Origin: Alloyangia pacifica
GTDB taxonomy: Bacteria > Pseudomonadota > Alphaproteobacteria > Rhodobacterales > Rhodobacteraceae
Length of the DNA: 64,000 bases
Assembly (NCBI RefSeq): GCF_020524285.1
Contig: NZ_JAIVKX010000002.1
Location: forward strand, 372,001-436,000
Direction of reading: 5' to 3'
Of this stretch, positions 1 through 8,050 are shown piece after piece (the stretch's first letter is position 1; each line of letters starts with the position of its first letter). The notes beneath the pieces are model-generated. The model was not told where the DNA came from, did not search any database, and saw nothing but the letters and a program-made list of their open reading frames with translations. The position numbers were made by a program, and so were the translations under genes.

Positions 1-222
1 GGCGCCGGCGCGGGCAAGCCCCGAGAGATCGCCCTTCACGTCCGAAAGGAAGACCGGCACGCCCGCCGCCGAGAAACCCTCGGCGAGGATCTGCAGCGTG
101 ACGGTCTTGCCGGTGCCCGTCGCCCCGGCGACCAGCCCGTGCCGGTTGCCGTACTTGAGCGCAAGATACTGTTTTTCCGAATAGGCTTCGCCGACACCGC
201 CTACAAAAACATCATCCGTCAT
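1..222 (-). CDS. HerA-like helicase / DUF853 P-loop ATPase, N-terminal fragment (cut by window edge)
   Basis: The first 74 codons of a minus-strand gene that leaves the window at base 1. The start is ATG at 222. Residues 31-39 read AGATGTGKT, a Walker A loop, and residues 58-65 read VFLSDVKG, the strand that follows in HerA/FtsK-type motor ATPases. This N-terminus is typical of the DUF853 family (YjgR of E. coli), a roughly 500-residue cytoplasmic hexameric ATPase of poorly defined role. Only the N-terminal part of the motor domain is visible, so Walker B and the arginine finger cannot be checked. The gene reads away from the IalB gene, with about 400 bases between the two starts. Confidence 0.8.
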   Translation of the reverse strand, partial: MTDDVFVGGVGEAYSEKQYLALKYGNRHGLVAGATGTGKTVTLQILAEGFSAAGVPVFLSDVKGDLSGLARAGA

Positions 223-344
223 GGCCTGCCTCCGCTGCCGTCCGGGCCCGAGCATACTATCTTAACTCTTTGCTGCCAGTATGAAATTCGTCCGGGGCAT
301 CATGTCCTCTCCTGCCTCGGGCGAACTTCCTCCCTGTCAGACTT

Positions 345-376
345 GCCGCGCCCGTTGCTCGGGCGCGGCCTTTTGC
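345..376 (+). terminator. Orphan intrinsic terminator 1
   Basis: A perfect 10-bp inverted repeat, GCCGCGCCCG at 345-354 and CGGGCGCGGC at 360-369, with a TTGCT loop and CTTTTGC following on the plus strand. No plus-strand gene precedes it here, so it may end a short untranslated transcript. Confidence 0.6.
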
Positions 377-480
377 ACAAAAGTGTAGCCCTGCCGTTGC
401 AAAGCCTGTTGACCGGTGCGGAAGAGTTTCGTAGCGTCCCGTCAATGACAAAGTCGGCCGGTCCGACAGGGAGCAAGGGA

Positions 481-511
481 AAGGGGACCGCACGGTCCCT
501 TTTCTCTTTTT
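481..511 (+). terminator. Orphan intrinsic terminator 2
   Basis: The stem AAGGGGACCG (481-490) pairs with CGGTCCCTTT (493-502) across a two-base loop, with one G-T pair, and a T-rich tail runs from 500 to 511. This is a textbook Rho-independent terminator, facing the IalB gene that starts at 630 but ahead of it, so it must stop something initiated upstream. Confidence 0.7.
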
Positions 512-629
512 GATGAATGGCTTCCGCGCTTTCTTGCCGCTCCCGAGAGCGTGACCATTTCCGGCCTGACACAGGTTGGCCCGCATGCTAAGCGGGCAGT
601 GAGACAAGAATGAACGTTCAGGGGGACCC

Positions 630-1283
630 ATGACCAGACCTCTCCAAATCCTGCGACTGCTGCCGCTTGCGGCGGCTCTGGCCGCAATGCCGGCCTATGC
701 GCAGGATGCCGCGCAATCGAGCGACGCGCCCGCAGAAGACCAGACCGAAGGCACCGTTGCCGCCGGCGGGCTTTCGCTCGGCGAAGATGCCGGCGCCGAT
801 GCGCCCGCAGGGCCCGGCCAGCAGCCCGAGACCTACGTGAAGGCCACGCATGGCGCCTGGGAACTGCAGTGTCTGCGCGCGCCCGAGGGCAGCGATGCCG
901 AGGACCCCTGCCAGATGTACCAGCTGCTGCAGGATGGCGAGGGCAACAATGTCGCCGAAGTCAGCCTGTTCCGCGTCGCCAACGGCGGCCAGGTCGCGGC
1001 CGGGGGCACCTTCGTCGTGCCGCTCGAGACGCTGCTGACCCAGAAGCTGACCATCGCCGTCGATGACGGCCAGGCCAAGCGCTACGATTTCTCCTTCTGC
1101 ACGCCGGTGGGCTGCTACGCCCGCGTCGGCTTCACCGAGGAAGACGTGAACCGCTTCAAGGCAGGCGCGAGCGCGACCATCACCATCGTGCCGGCCCTGG
1201 CGCCGGACCAGAAGGTCGAGCTGGACATGTCGCTCTCGGGCTTCACCGCCGGCTACGAAGAGAGCAGCGCGCTGCGCCAGTAA
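630..1283 (+). CDS. Invasion associated locus B (IalB) family periplasmic protein
   Basis: A 217-residue secreted protein. Residues 1-24 form a signal peptide ending in AYA-QDA, followed by an acidic, alanine-rich linker to about residue 70 and then the IalB domain. The domain starts at THGAWELQC and contains the paired cysteines typical of the family (ELQC, DPCQ, SFCTPVGC). The family is named after a Bartonella protein linked to erythrocyte invasion, but it is widespread in free-living alphaproteobacteria, where its role is unknown. The start has GGGGGACCC just upstream as ribosome binding site. It stands alone and ends in a strong hairpin at 1314-1349. Confidence 0.85.
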   Translation: MTRPLQILRLLPLAAALAAMPAYAQDAAQSSDAPAEDQTEGTVAAGGLSLGEDAGADAPAGPGQQPETYVKATHGAWELQCLRAPEGSDAEDPCQMYQLLQDGEGNNVAEVSLFRVANGGQVAAGGTFVVPLETLLTQKLTIAVDDGQAKRYDFSFCTPVGCYARVGFTEEDVNRFKAGASATITIVPALAPDQKVELDMSLSGFTAGYEESSALRQ

Positions 1284-1313
1284 GCGCGCGCGGCCGCAGG
1301 GCCGATCAATCGC

Positions 1314-1349
1314 AAGAGCCCCGGGCCAGATGGCACCGGGGCTCTTTTG
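1314..1349 (+). terminator. Intrinsic terminator after the IalB gene
   Basis: AAGAGCCCCGG at 1314-1324 pairs with CCGGGGCTCTT at 1336-1346 and is followed by TTGT. It is largely symmetrical, with AAGAG on the other side, so it may also serve lpxB, which converges from the minus strand and stops at 1399. Confidence 0.8.
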
Positions 1350-1398
1350 TCTTTGGCTCTCTGTGTCCCGAGGCGCTTCGGAACATCCCGAAAGACGG

Positions 1399-2556
1399 TC
1401 AGCCCTCGCGCAATCCGGCGAGCACCGCCTCGGCGGCGCGCTGGCCCGGTGCCGGGCCGCCCTTCCCGAGAAGCTCCATGGTGCGTCGCATGGCCTGCCT
1501 TTGCTCCTGCGGTGCGTCGAGCACGCGCAGCACGGATTCGGCGATCGGCCCGGGGCGGCAGTTGTCGCCGATGTACTCGGGCACGCTGCGGCTGTCGGTG
1601 ACGAGGTTCACCAGGTTGACCGAGTCCACCAGCATCAGCCGCCCGATGATCTGCCGCGACAGCCAGCCCATGTCATATGCGATGACCATGGGCGTATCGG
1701 CGGCGGCGAGTTCCAGCGCCACGGTGCCCGAGGCGGCCAGCGCCACGTCGGCGGCGGCAAAGGCGGCACGCTTCTCGGCCTTGCCCGCCTCGCCCTGCTC
1801 GCGCGGGTCGAGCAGAATCGGATCGACCGGCCAGTCGCTGACGGTCTCCTTGACCAGATCGGCGACCGGCCCGGCCATGGGCAGCACGTAGCGCAGATCG
1901 GGTCGCTGCGTCTTGAGTTGCGCAAGCGCCTCGCCGAACACCGGCCCGAGGCGCGAGACCTCGGAGCGGCGCGACCCCGGCAGGATCAGGCAGAGGGGGG
2001 CGTCGCCGATGCCGTGGTGCCGGCGGAAATTTGAGACCTCCTCGGCGTCGGCCTGCGGGTCGGTGACGACCGGGTGGCCGACGAAGTCGCAGCGCATGCC
2101 CGCGGCTTCCATGTAGGGCGGCTCGAAGGGCAGCAGCGCAAGCACCTGGTCGATATGCTTCGCCATTTTCGCCGCCCGGCCCGGACGCCAGGCCCAGACC
2201 GTCGGGGCGACGTAATGCACGGTGCGGATGTCGGATGTCTCCTTCACCAGCTTGGCGACGCGCAGCGAGAATTCCGGCAGGTCGACGGTGATCAGAACAT
2301 CGGGCTTTGCAGCCACCACCGCCTCGGCGGTCTGCCGGATACGGGCCTTCAGGGCGCCGTAGTTGCGCAGGATCTCGGTGATGCCCATGATCGAGATCTC
2401 GTCCATGGGAAAGAGGCTCTGCAGCCCCTCTTCCAGCATGCGCTCGCCGCCGATCCCCTCAAAGGAGACCTCGGGCACCTGTGCCTTGAGCCCCTGCATG
2501 AGCGCGCCGCCCAGCTTGTCGCCCGACGGCTCGCCCGCGATGATGAAAACCTTCAT
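1399..2556 (-). CDS. lpxB: Lipid-A-disaccharide synthase
   Basis: A 385-residue GT19 glycosyltransferase that joins UDP-2,3-diacylglucosamine and 2,3-diacylglucosamine 1-phosphate to form the lipid A disaccharide at the cytoplasmic face of the inner membrane. The N-terminus carries the family motif GEPSGDKLGG (residues 8-17). Further on are EGIGGERM, LLPFEPPYM with VGHPV, and LPGSRRSEV, and the C-terminal part holds the AASGTVALELA nucleotide-sugar site. I chose ATG 2556 because the protein then begins exactly at the family start. This start overlaps the lpxI stop by four bases (ATGA), implying translational coupling. It is the last gene of the cluster. Confidence 0.95.
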   Translation of the reverse strand: MKVFIIAGEPSGDKLGGALMQGLKAQVPEVSFEGIGGERMLEEGLQSLFPMDEISIMGITEILRNYGALKARIRQTAEAVVAAKPDVLITVDLPEFSLRVAKLVKETSDIRTVHYVAPTVWAWRPGRAAKMAKHIDQVLALLPFEPPYMEAAGMRCDFVGHPVVTDPQADAEEVSNFRRHHGIGDAPLCLILPGSRRSEVSRLGPVFGEALAQLKTQRPDLRYVLPMAGPVADLVKETVSDWPVDPILLDPREQGEAGKAEKRAAFAAADVALAASGTVALELAAADTPMVIAYDMGWLSRQIIGRLMLVDSVNLVNLVTDSRSVPEYIGDNCRPGPIAESVLRVLDAPQEQRQAMRRTMELLGKGGPAPGQRAAEAVLAGLREG

Positions 2557-3338
2557 GCGTCCCGCTCCCGTACCCACAGGAAGAGCCCCGCGGCATCCAG
2601 CATTTCGATGACCGCCGCGCGGTCGAGCACCATGACGCCCTGTGCCTCGACGACGATGCCCGCAAGCCCGGCGCGGATCGCGCCGACGGCGGTGTTGGGG
2701 CCGATCACCGGCAGGTCGGCGCGGCGCTCCTGTCCCGGTTTCGGCGCCTTGTAGAAGATGCCGCCGGGCACCGGCGGCAGCTCTCCGAGCATGGCATCGG
2801 TGCCGCGGGCGTCTTCCTGCGCCACAACCTGATCGCTGGAGATGACGCAGCATTGGCCCAAATCCTCGAGCCCCTGGCGATGGCTCACCGCGTCGGCGAG
2901 CGTGGCCATGCGGGTCGCCGCGTCACCGGGCCGCGCCTGCGTCAGAACCCCGGTCTCGGGCAGCAGCGCCGGAGCGGCCTCATGCGCGCCGATCACGTCC
3001 AGCCCTGCATCCTCGAGCAGCCCGATGACGATGCGCAGGGCGCCATCGTCGCCGCGCTTGAGGGCGCGCAGGATCTTCGGCATCAGCAGCAGCGTCGGCA
3101 GATCGAGCCGCGAGAGCTTGACCTCGGGCCGTCCCACCGCGCCGCACATGCACACGCGGGTGACGCCCTGCGCCTTGAGCCAGCGCAAGAAAGAGCCGAG
3201 CTTCTCGATGCGGAACAAGTGATCTGCCGCCACCCGGTCGGGCGGAGAGCTTTCCATGGCGCAGACCAGCGCCGGTTCGGGCAGCGCCTCGAGCACCGCC
3301 CGGGGCAGATCGCCCTGCCCTGCGATCAGCGCAAGCAC
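2553..3338 (-). CDS. lpxI: UDP-2,3-diacylglucosamine pyrophosphatase LpxI (DUF1009)
   Basis: A 261-residue protein catalysing UDP-2,3-diacylglucosamine hydrolysis to lipid X, the step done by LpxH in gammaproteobacteria. LpxI is the usual alphaproteobacterial version and is unrelated to LpxH. The N-terminus IAGQGDLP, the central VCMCGAVGRPEVK and the C-terminal GIVVEAQGVMVLDRA are characteristic. The start codon is GTG at 3338, four bases past the lpxA stop and without its own clear ribosome binding site, so translation is probably coupled to lpxA. The stop overlaps the lpxB start. Confidence 0.93.
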   Translation of the reverse strand: MLALIAGQGDLPRAVLEALPEPALVCAMESSPPDRVAADHLFRIEKLGSFLRWLKAQGVTRVCMCGAVGRPEVKLSRLDLPTLLLMPKILRALKRGDDGALRIVIGLLEDAGLDVIGAHEAAPALLPETGVLTQARPGDAATRMATLADAVSHRQGLEDLGQCCVISSDQVVAQEDARGTDAMLGELPPVPGGIFYKAPKPGQERRADLPVIGPNTAVGAIRAGLAGIVVEAQGVMVLDRAAVIEMLDAAGLFLWVRERDA

Positions 3339-3342
3339 GGGA

Positions 3343-4131
3343 TCAGCCCGGCGTCAGGAAATGGCGGTCGCTGTCGCCGAGGATGAAGGCGACGATCTCG
3401 CGCACATACTCGCTCTGGGTCTCGTCGCCGAGCCGCTTGGCGCGGTCGGCAAAGGCACCTTCGCCCTGCGCCAGCATCTGGAACGCGGCCCGCAGCGCGG
3501 TGATGTCGGCGCGGCTGACACCGCGGCGCTTGAGGCCGACGAGGTTGAGCCCGTCGAGCTTGCCGCGCGGTGCCTGCACGAGGCCGTAGGGAATGACGTC
3601 ATTGGTCACCATGGTGACCGCGCCGATGATCGCGCCGTGACCGATGCGCACCCATTGGTGCACGCCCGACAGGCCGCCGACGATCACGTCGTCCTCGATC
3701 ACGCAGTGGCCGGCAACGGAGGCGTGGTTGACCAGGATCACCCGGTCCCCGACCTGCACGTCATGCGCCACGTGGCAGCCGGCCATGAACAAACCGTCGT
3801 CGCCGACGCGGGTGACGCCGCCGCCGCCCTCGGTGCCGGCGTTCATCGTGACATGCTCGCGGATGCGGTTGCGCTTGCCGATCACCAGCGAGGTCTTCTC
3901 GCCCTGGAACTTCAGATCCTGGGGGATCTCGCCGATCACCGCGAAGGGGAAGATCACCGTCTCCTCGCCGATCTCGGTGCGGCCGGTGACCACCACGTGG
4001 CTCTTTAGCTCGACGTTCTCCGCCAGCACCACCTCGGGGCCGACGTGGCAGAACGGGCCGATGATGCAGCCCGCGCCGATCTGCGCGCCGTCTTCGACAT
4101 AGGCGCTTGGGTGGATGCTGGCCTCGGTCAC
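3343..4131 (-). CDS. lpxA: Acyl-ACP--UDP-N-acetylglucosamine O-acyltransferase
   Basis: A 262-residue cytoplasmic trimer subunit that transfers a 3-hydroxyacyl chain from ACP to UDP-GlcNAc, the first step of lipid A synthesis. The protein is built of left-handed beta-helix hexapeptide repeats up to about residue 190 and contains the CHVAHD segment with the catalytic histidine, followed by the family C-terminal helical domain. The start is GTG at 4131, which overlaps the fabZ stop as GTGA. No ATG gives a sensible N-terminus, and TEASIHPSA right after it matches the family start. Confidence 0.95.
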   Translation of the reverse strand: MTEASIHPSAYVEDGAQIGAGCIIGPFCHVGPEVVLAENVELKSHVVVTGRTEIGEETVIFPFAVIGEIPQDLKFQGEKTSLVIGKRNRIREHVTMNAGTEGGGGVTRVGDDGLFMAGCHVAHDVQVGDRVILVNHASVAGHCVIEDDVIVGGLSGVHQWVRIGHGAIIGAVTMVTNDVIPYGLVQAPRGKLDGLNLVGLKRRGVSRADITALRAAFQMLAQGEGAFADRAKRLGDETQSEYVREIVAFILGDSDRHFLTPG

Positions 4132-4589
4132 GCCGGCAGGTCCATCATCGCGGTGAATTCGGCCTCGCAGGCCAGCTCGCCGTCGACCTCGGCCACGCCC
4201 TCGAACTTCCAGACCTTGCCGCCCGGCTTGCCGCGCAGGGTGCGGACCTTCATCTTGAGCACGTCGCCCGGCACCACCTTGCGGCGGAACTTGCACTTGT
4301 CGATGCCCATGAAATAGACCTTCAGGTCCTTGTCGGCGAGGTCGAGGGCCACGCCCACCATGACCGCGGTTGTCTGCGCCATGGCCTCGACGATGGTCAC
4401 GCCCGGCATGATCGGCAGGCCCGGGAAGTGGCCCTGGAAATGCGGCTCGTTCATCGTGACGTTCTTGATGCCCACGGCCGAGCTGGTGCCGTCGATCTCC
4501 TCGACCTTGTCAACGAGCAGGAACGGGTAGCGATGCGGCAGGATGCGCTGGATCAGCTGGATGTCAGCGCTGAGAAGCGTCTCGGTCAT
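4128..4589 (-). CDS. fabZ: 3-hydroxyacyl-[acyl-carrier-protein] dehydratase FabZ
   Basis: A 153-residue hotdog dehydratase of fatty acid synthesis. It acts on 3-hydroxyacyl-ACP, the same pool from which LpxA draws its acyl donor, which explains its place before lpx[13 protein letters not shown] near the N-terminus and [19 protein letters not shown], with the catalytic His and Glu, are diagnostic. ATG 4589 has GAAAGG about seven bases upstream. A longer reading frame to 4631 exists but adds 14 residues not found in the family. It ends in a four-base overlap with lpxA. Confidence 0.95.
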   Translation of the reverse strand: MTETLLSADIQLIQRILPHRYPFLLVDKVEEIDGTSSAVGIKNVTMNEPHFQGHFPGLPIMPGVTIVEAMAQTTAVMVGVALDLADKDLKVYFMGIDKCKFRRKVVPGDVLKMKVRTLRGKPGGKVWKFEGVAEVDGELACEAEFTAMMDLPA

Positions 4590-4705
4590 CGTGGGCCTTT
4601 CAAAAGGAAAAAGTCGCCCTTCCCCTAGCAATCCGCGCGGCTCGGGGCAAGCGGCGCGCGCCTTGCGACGTCACGCGATGCAACAGGCTGAAATAGCGGA
4701 CGGGC

Positions 4706-5395
4706 TCAAGGGCTGTCCGGTGTGCCGTCCGTCGCGCTGTCGGGGCTGCCTTCCGGCGCGGTCTCGGGCTCGGCCGTTGGGCCGGTCAGATCAGGCAGCG
4801 GCTCGGGGTTGGGAAGCACCTCGTTCATCCGCGTGATCGCGGGATCGGTGATGTCGATGGCATTGGTCGAAAGGAACACCGTGCGCTGGTCGAGGATCAC
4901 GCTCGCCCCCGCCTCGCGCATCAGCTCGGCAAGGATCGGCTCGGCGCGCGAGATGAATTCGCGCCGGCGTTCCTCGGAGAGGTTGCCGAGTGCGCGCGCC
5001 TTGCTGTCCTGGGCTTCGCGCAGGTCCTGCACCCGGGTGTCGAAATCGTCGGCCAGCTTGCGAAAGGCCACCGGATCGAGGGTGCGGCGCTTCTCGGTGA
5101 GCGACTTTTCCTCGGCGGTGAGCTGGGCCTCGATGCGGCGGTTCTCCGCCGCGATCTTCGCGCCGGTCTCTTCGAGCTGCTCGGACACCTGCTTGCCGAA
5201 ATCGCTTTCGGCGTAGAGCCGGTCGATCTCCACGGTGAGGATCTCGCTCTGCACGATGCCCGGCCGCATGCCGTCCTGCGCCAGAACCGGGCTGGCGCAG
5301 AGCGCGAGCGCAAGGGCGGTGGCGCGCAGCAGGCTGCGCGCCACGGGCTCAGAAAGTGCTCGACACCGAGAGGCTGAAGTTCTGCTCGTTGTCAT
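4706..5395 (-). CDS. OmpH/Skp-family periplasmic chaperone
   Basis: A secreted chaperone for unfolded outer-membrane proteins, placed directly after bamA as in most Gram-negatives. A hydrophobic signal segment ends in SPVLA-QDG. The middle is a long charged alpha-helical coiled coil (the Skp tentacles), with the OmpH signature ending in ASVILDQRTVFLS. The C-terminal 40 residues are Pro/Glu/Asp-rich. The start is uncertain. ATG 5395 has a good AAGGAA site but lies 47 bases inside bamA and adds 17 residues before the signal peptide. GTG 5344, five bases past the bamA stop, gives 212 residues and a normal signal peptide but has no obvious ribosome site. Confidence 0.85.
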   Translation of the reverse strand: MTTSRTSASRCRALSEPVARSLLRATALALALCASPVLAQDGMRPGIVQSEILTVEIDRLYAESDFGKQVSEQLEETGAKIAAENRRIEAQLTAEEKSLTEKRRTLDPVAFRKLADDFDTRVQDLREAQDSKARALGNLSEERRREFISRAEPILAELMREAGASVILDQRTVFLSTNAIDITDPAITRMNEVLPNPEPLPDLTGPTAEPETAPEGSPDSATDGTPDSP

Positions 5396-7715
5396 ATTTT
5401 TCCTTCGACACCGGGGTCGAGAAGTTCAGGCGAAGCGGCCCCAGCACAGAGTCCCAGAAGACCGAGACACCGATCGACTGGCGGGCGGTGAAGTCGCTGT
5501 AGAGAACCTCGTTGTCACCGGCGCTCGCAAGCGTGTCGTCGGACAGGCCCCAGATCGAGCCGATGTCGTAGAAGACGCCGCCGCTGAGGCCGTATTCCTC
5601 GGGCAGGCCGAGCGGGAATTCGGCATCGAGGCGCAGCGCGGCGTAGTAGTTGCCGCCCAGCGGGGAGTCGATGTCCTCGTCGTCGTTGATCTCGCGCGGG
5701 CCGATGCCGGCGTATTCGAAGCCGCGCATGATGCTCTCGGTCATCATGTAGCGGTCGGTCACGCGGCTGTCGCCGTCGAGGTAGTTGATCGCGCCGGCCT
5801 GGAAGGTCGCGCGCAGGGTGACTTCCTCGTTCCAGACGAGGGTCTGCGCCACGGCGCGCAGATCGGTCTGCACGAAGTTGGTGTCGCTGCCGAGACCGCC
5901 GAAGTCCTGACCGAATTCCAGCAGGTAGCCCCGGTCGGGGTCGAGACCGTCGCGGCGGGTGTCGTAGCTGAGCGTGTAGCCCAGCATGTGATCGTTGCGC
6001 GCGTCTTCCTCGGCTTCCGAGATCACCACGTTGCCGACCTCGTCTTCATCGTAGTCGATGATGTCGGTGTAGCGGTAGGTGTAGCGGACCCCGAGGCGGC
6101 CGTAGTCCGAGATCGGGAAGGTCAGGCTGGGCCGGAAGATGCCAGTCGCGGTATCGTAATCGGCGCTGTCGTAGGAGGTCTCGCGGTAGCTCAGCGCCAG
6201 GCCGAAGGCCACGTCGCGACCAAGGAAGGCCGGCTCGACGAAGTTGAACGTGTAGCTCTGGTTCGTCGAGGCGGTGTTGATGCCGAAGGACAGGCGCTGG
6301 CCGCGGCCGAGGAAGTTCTGCTCGGCGAAGGAGATCGAGGCGCCGAGCCCGTCGGTCGTCGAGTAAGAGCCGCCGAAGCCGATGGATCCGGTGGGCTTCT
6401 CGGTGACGTTCACGTCGACGATGACCTGCTGCGGGGTCGAGCCTTCGCGGGCGTCCACCTGCGCATCGGAGAAGTAGCCGAGCGCGCGGATGCGTTCGGC
6501 GGCCTCGCGGATGGCGCGCGGGTTGAACGGGTCGCCCTCGGCGGTGTCGAACTCGCGACGCACCACCTGGTCGAGCGTGGTGGTGTTGCCCTCGATGTCG
6601 ATGCGCTCGACGAAGATGCGCGGGCCGCGGGTCAGGTTGAAGGTGACGTCCAGCGTCTGCGTGCGGTCGTTGCGGGTGACCTGTGGGTCGATGCGGACGA
6701 AGTTGAGCCCCTGCTTGGTCGCCAGGCGCTCGAGCCGGACGATCTCGCGGTCGACTTCGGCGGGCGAATAGGCCTTGCCGGACTTCAGGCTGATGGCGTT
6801 GCGGAAGCTCGCCACGTCGACCTCGGGCAGTTCGCTGGCCACGCCGATGCGGCCGAAGTTGAACTTCTGCCCTTCCTCGACGTTGAAGGTCAGCACGTAG
6901 CTGTCGCGGGCGTCGGAGAGCTCGGAGTTCACGCCGGTGACGCGGAAGTCGACGTAGCCGCGCGAGGCGTAGAAGTCCTGCAACAGCTGGCGGTCGAAGG
7001 CGACGCGGTCGGCGATATAGGTGTCGCTGCGGATCACCGCGCGCAGCAGGCCCGCCTGCTTGGTCTGGATGACGCGGCGCAGGCGGCCGTCGGAGAACGC
7101 CTGGTTGCCGACGAAGCCGATGCGCTCGATCTCGGTCACGCCGCCTTCGAAGATTTCGAAGACGAGGTCGACGCGGTTGTTGGAGCGGCGGATCAGCTTC
7201 GGCGTCACCTGCGCCGCGATGCGGCCCTGCTGCAGGTAGGCGTCGGCGATGGACTGCGCGTCCTGCTCGGCCTGGCGCGGGCTGTAGACGCGGCGCGACT
7301 GGGACCGGACGATGGAGGTCAGATCCTCGTCCTTCAGCCGGCGGTTGCCCTCGAAGGCGATCTGGTTGACGGTCGGGAATTCGGTGACCTCGATCACCAG
7401 CGTGTTGCCCTGCGGCGTGATCTCGACGGTCTCGAACAGACCGGACTCAACGATCCGCTGGTAGGCCGCGTTCAGCTCGCCGGCGCTTACGGTTTCACCG
7501 CGGGCGATACCCGCGTAGCTCAGGATCGTGCCGGATTCGATGCGCTCGTTGCCCTCGATCCGCACCTGGTTGAATGCGTAGGATTGTGCCTGCACCATCT
7601 CGGGCAGCGTGGTAAAGGCCACTGCTGCCGCAAGCGACAGCGCAAGCGCCGAAACACCTGCGCGATGTGCGTAAGTTTTGCCGCGGGCCCTGCCCGACTT
7701 CTGCTCGATGCTCAT
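5349..7715 (-). CDS. bamA: Outer membrane protein assembly factor BamA
   Basis: A 788-residue Omp85 protein, the essential insertase of the outer-membrane beta-barrel assembly machine. The signal peptide ends near residue 44 (EMVQAQ-SYAF). Five POTRA domains follow to about residue 370, then a 16-stranded barrel. Loop 6 carries the conserved RGF motif (MRGFEYAG), and the chain ends in an aromatic residue (SVSSTF), the usual barrel insertion signal. I chose ATG 7715 (MSIEQKSG). The frame stays open to 7841, but the extra residues have no signal-peptide character. It lies downstream of rseP and a 41-codon gene, and upstream of ompH. Confidence 0.95.
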   Translation of the reverse strand: MSIEQKSGRARGKTYAHRAGVSALALSLAAAVAFTTLPEMVQAQSYAFNQVRIEGNERIESGTILSYAGIARGETVSAGELNAAYQRIVESGLFETVEITPQGNTLVIEVTEFPTVNQIAFEGNRRLKDEDLTSIVRSQSRRVYSPRQAEQDAQSIADAYLQQGRIAAQVTPKLIRRSNNRVDLVFEIFEGGVTEIERIGFVGNQAFSDGRLRRVIQTKQAGLLRAVIRSDTYIADRVAFDRQLLQDFYASRGYVDFRVTGVNSELSDARDSYVLTFNVEEGQKFNFGRIGVASELPEVDVASFRNAISLKSGKAYSPAEVDREIVRLERLATKQGLNFVRIDPQVTRNDRTQTLDVTFNLTRGPRIFVERIDIEGNTTTLDQVVRREFDTAEGDPFNPRAIREAAERIRALGYFSDAQVDAREGSTPQQVIVDVNVTEKPTGSIGFGGSYSTTDGLGASISFAEQNFLGRGQRLSFGINTASTNQSYTFNFVEPAFLGRDVAFGLALSYRETSYDSADYDTATGIFRPSLTFPISDYGRLGVRYTYRYTDIIDYDEDEVGNVVISEAEEDARNDHMLGYTLSYDTRRDGLDPDRGYLLEFGQDFGGLGSDTNFVQTDLRAVAQTLVWNEEVTLRATFQAGAINYLDGDSRVTDRYMMTESIMRGFEYAGIGPREINDDEDIDSPLGGNYYAALRLDAEFPLGLPEEYGLSGGVFYDIGSIWGLSDDTLASAGDNEVLYSDFTARQSIGVSVFWDSVLGPLRLNFSTPVSKEKYDNEQNFSLSVSSTF

Positions 7716-7752
7716 GCTCGCTGTCCACTCCGCCAAATACTTTTTTTTAAAG

Positions 7753-7781
7753 TGAGTAGCGGGTGGAGGTCTTCTTGTCAA
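7753..7781 (-). promoter_or_regulatory. Possible sigma-70-type promoter for bamA
   Basis: On the minus strand a consensus -35, TTGACA (7781-7776), is followed after 17 bases by TACTCA (7758-7753), a poor -10, and then an A-rich run, about 38 bases before the bamA start. The -35 is perfect and the -10 is weak, so this is only a candidate for extra bamA expression from inside the cluster. Confidence 0.25.
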
Positions 7782-7800
7782 AAGACGAAACTGCGACGGC

Positions 7801-7926
7801 TCAAAGAGTTCCCAGGAAAGCGCCAAAATACAACGCGGCAAAGATCACGGCGCCAAAGAACAGCCGGTCCGCGTTGATCGCCAGCAGCAGCCCGAGGCTG
7901 CGATATCCATGTTGAAAGCTCTGCAT
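7801..7926 (-). CDS. Small membrane protein (41 aa) between rseP and bamA
   Basis: An uncatalogued short gene: ATG at 7926, TGA at 7801-7803, 41 residues. It starts MQSFQHGYRSLG, has a hydrophobic stretch LGLLLAI, then a polar NADRLFF turn, and a second hydrophobic stretch GAVIFAALYFGAFLGTL to the end. That makes one or two membrane helices and a very short soluble N-terminus. It sits in the right orientation in the rseP-bamA gap. The hydrophobic pattern and perfect placement argue that it is real. Function is unknown; by position it may belong to envelope biogenesis. No family is recognised with certainty. Confidence 0.6.
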   Translation of the reverse strand: MQSFQHGYRSLGLLLAINADRLFFGAVIFAALYFGAFLGTL

Positions 7927-7997
7927 CCGGTCCCCCGATATTTAAGAGATCGGGGAACGGGATAGGCGGATATCATGGCGGATCTTTGGCAAACCCG

Positions 7998-8024
7998 ACC
8001 GGGCGGCAATTTTTTCCGCCCGGT
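7998..8024 (-). terminator. Hairpin downstream of rseP
   Basis: A perfect 9-bp inverted repeat (ACCGGGCGG at 7998-8006, CCGCCCGGT at 8016-8024) with an A/T-rich loop, about 27 bases past the rseP stop. On the minus strand no U-run follows, so it may be an mRNA-stabilising or attenuating hairpin rather than a full terminator. Confidence 0.45.
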
Positions 8025-8050
8025 GCAAGTGTTTGTCCCGCACTCCGTCG

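Larger units (their letters stand above)
223..629. other. Intergenic region between two divergent genes, with two plus-strand terminators
   Basis: About 400 bases without a convincing coding frame. It holds two strong plus-strand intrinsic terminators (345-376 and 481-511) although no plus-strand gene lies upstream of them in the window. A TTGACC at 409-414 followed 17 bases later by TAGCGT is a weak promoter candidate just before the second terminator. A small hairpin with GCCCGC/GCGGGC arms sits at about 580-598, ahead of the IalB gene. See the finding on candidate small RNAs. Confidence 0.6.

Noticed and set aside
2642-3386. Open frames on the plus strand across lpxB/lpxI
   Set aside because: They are opposite to a well-supported operon and encode arginine-rich, domain-free products.
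5235-7877. Long open frame (880 codons) antisense to bamA
   Set aside because: Frame is a mirror of bamA's GC-rich codons. The product is low-complexity (Val/Ala/Asp/Arg/His) with no domain, and bamA on the other strand is certain.
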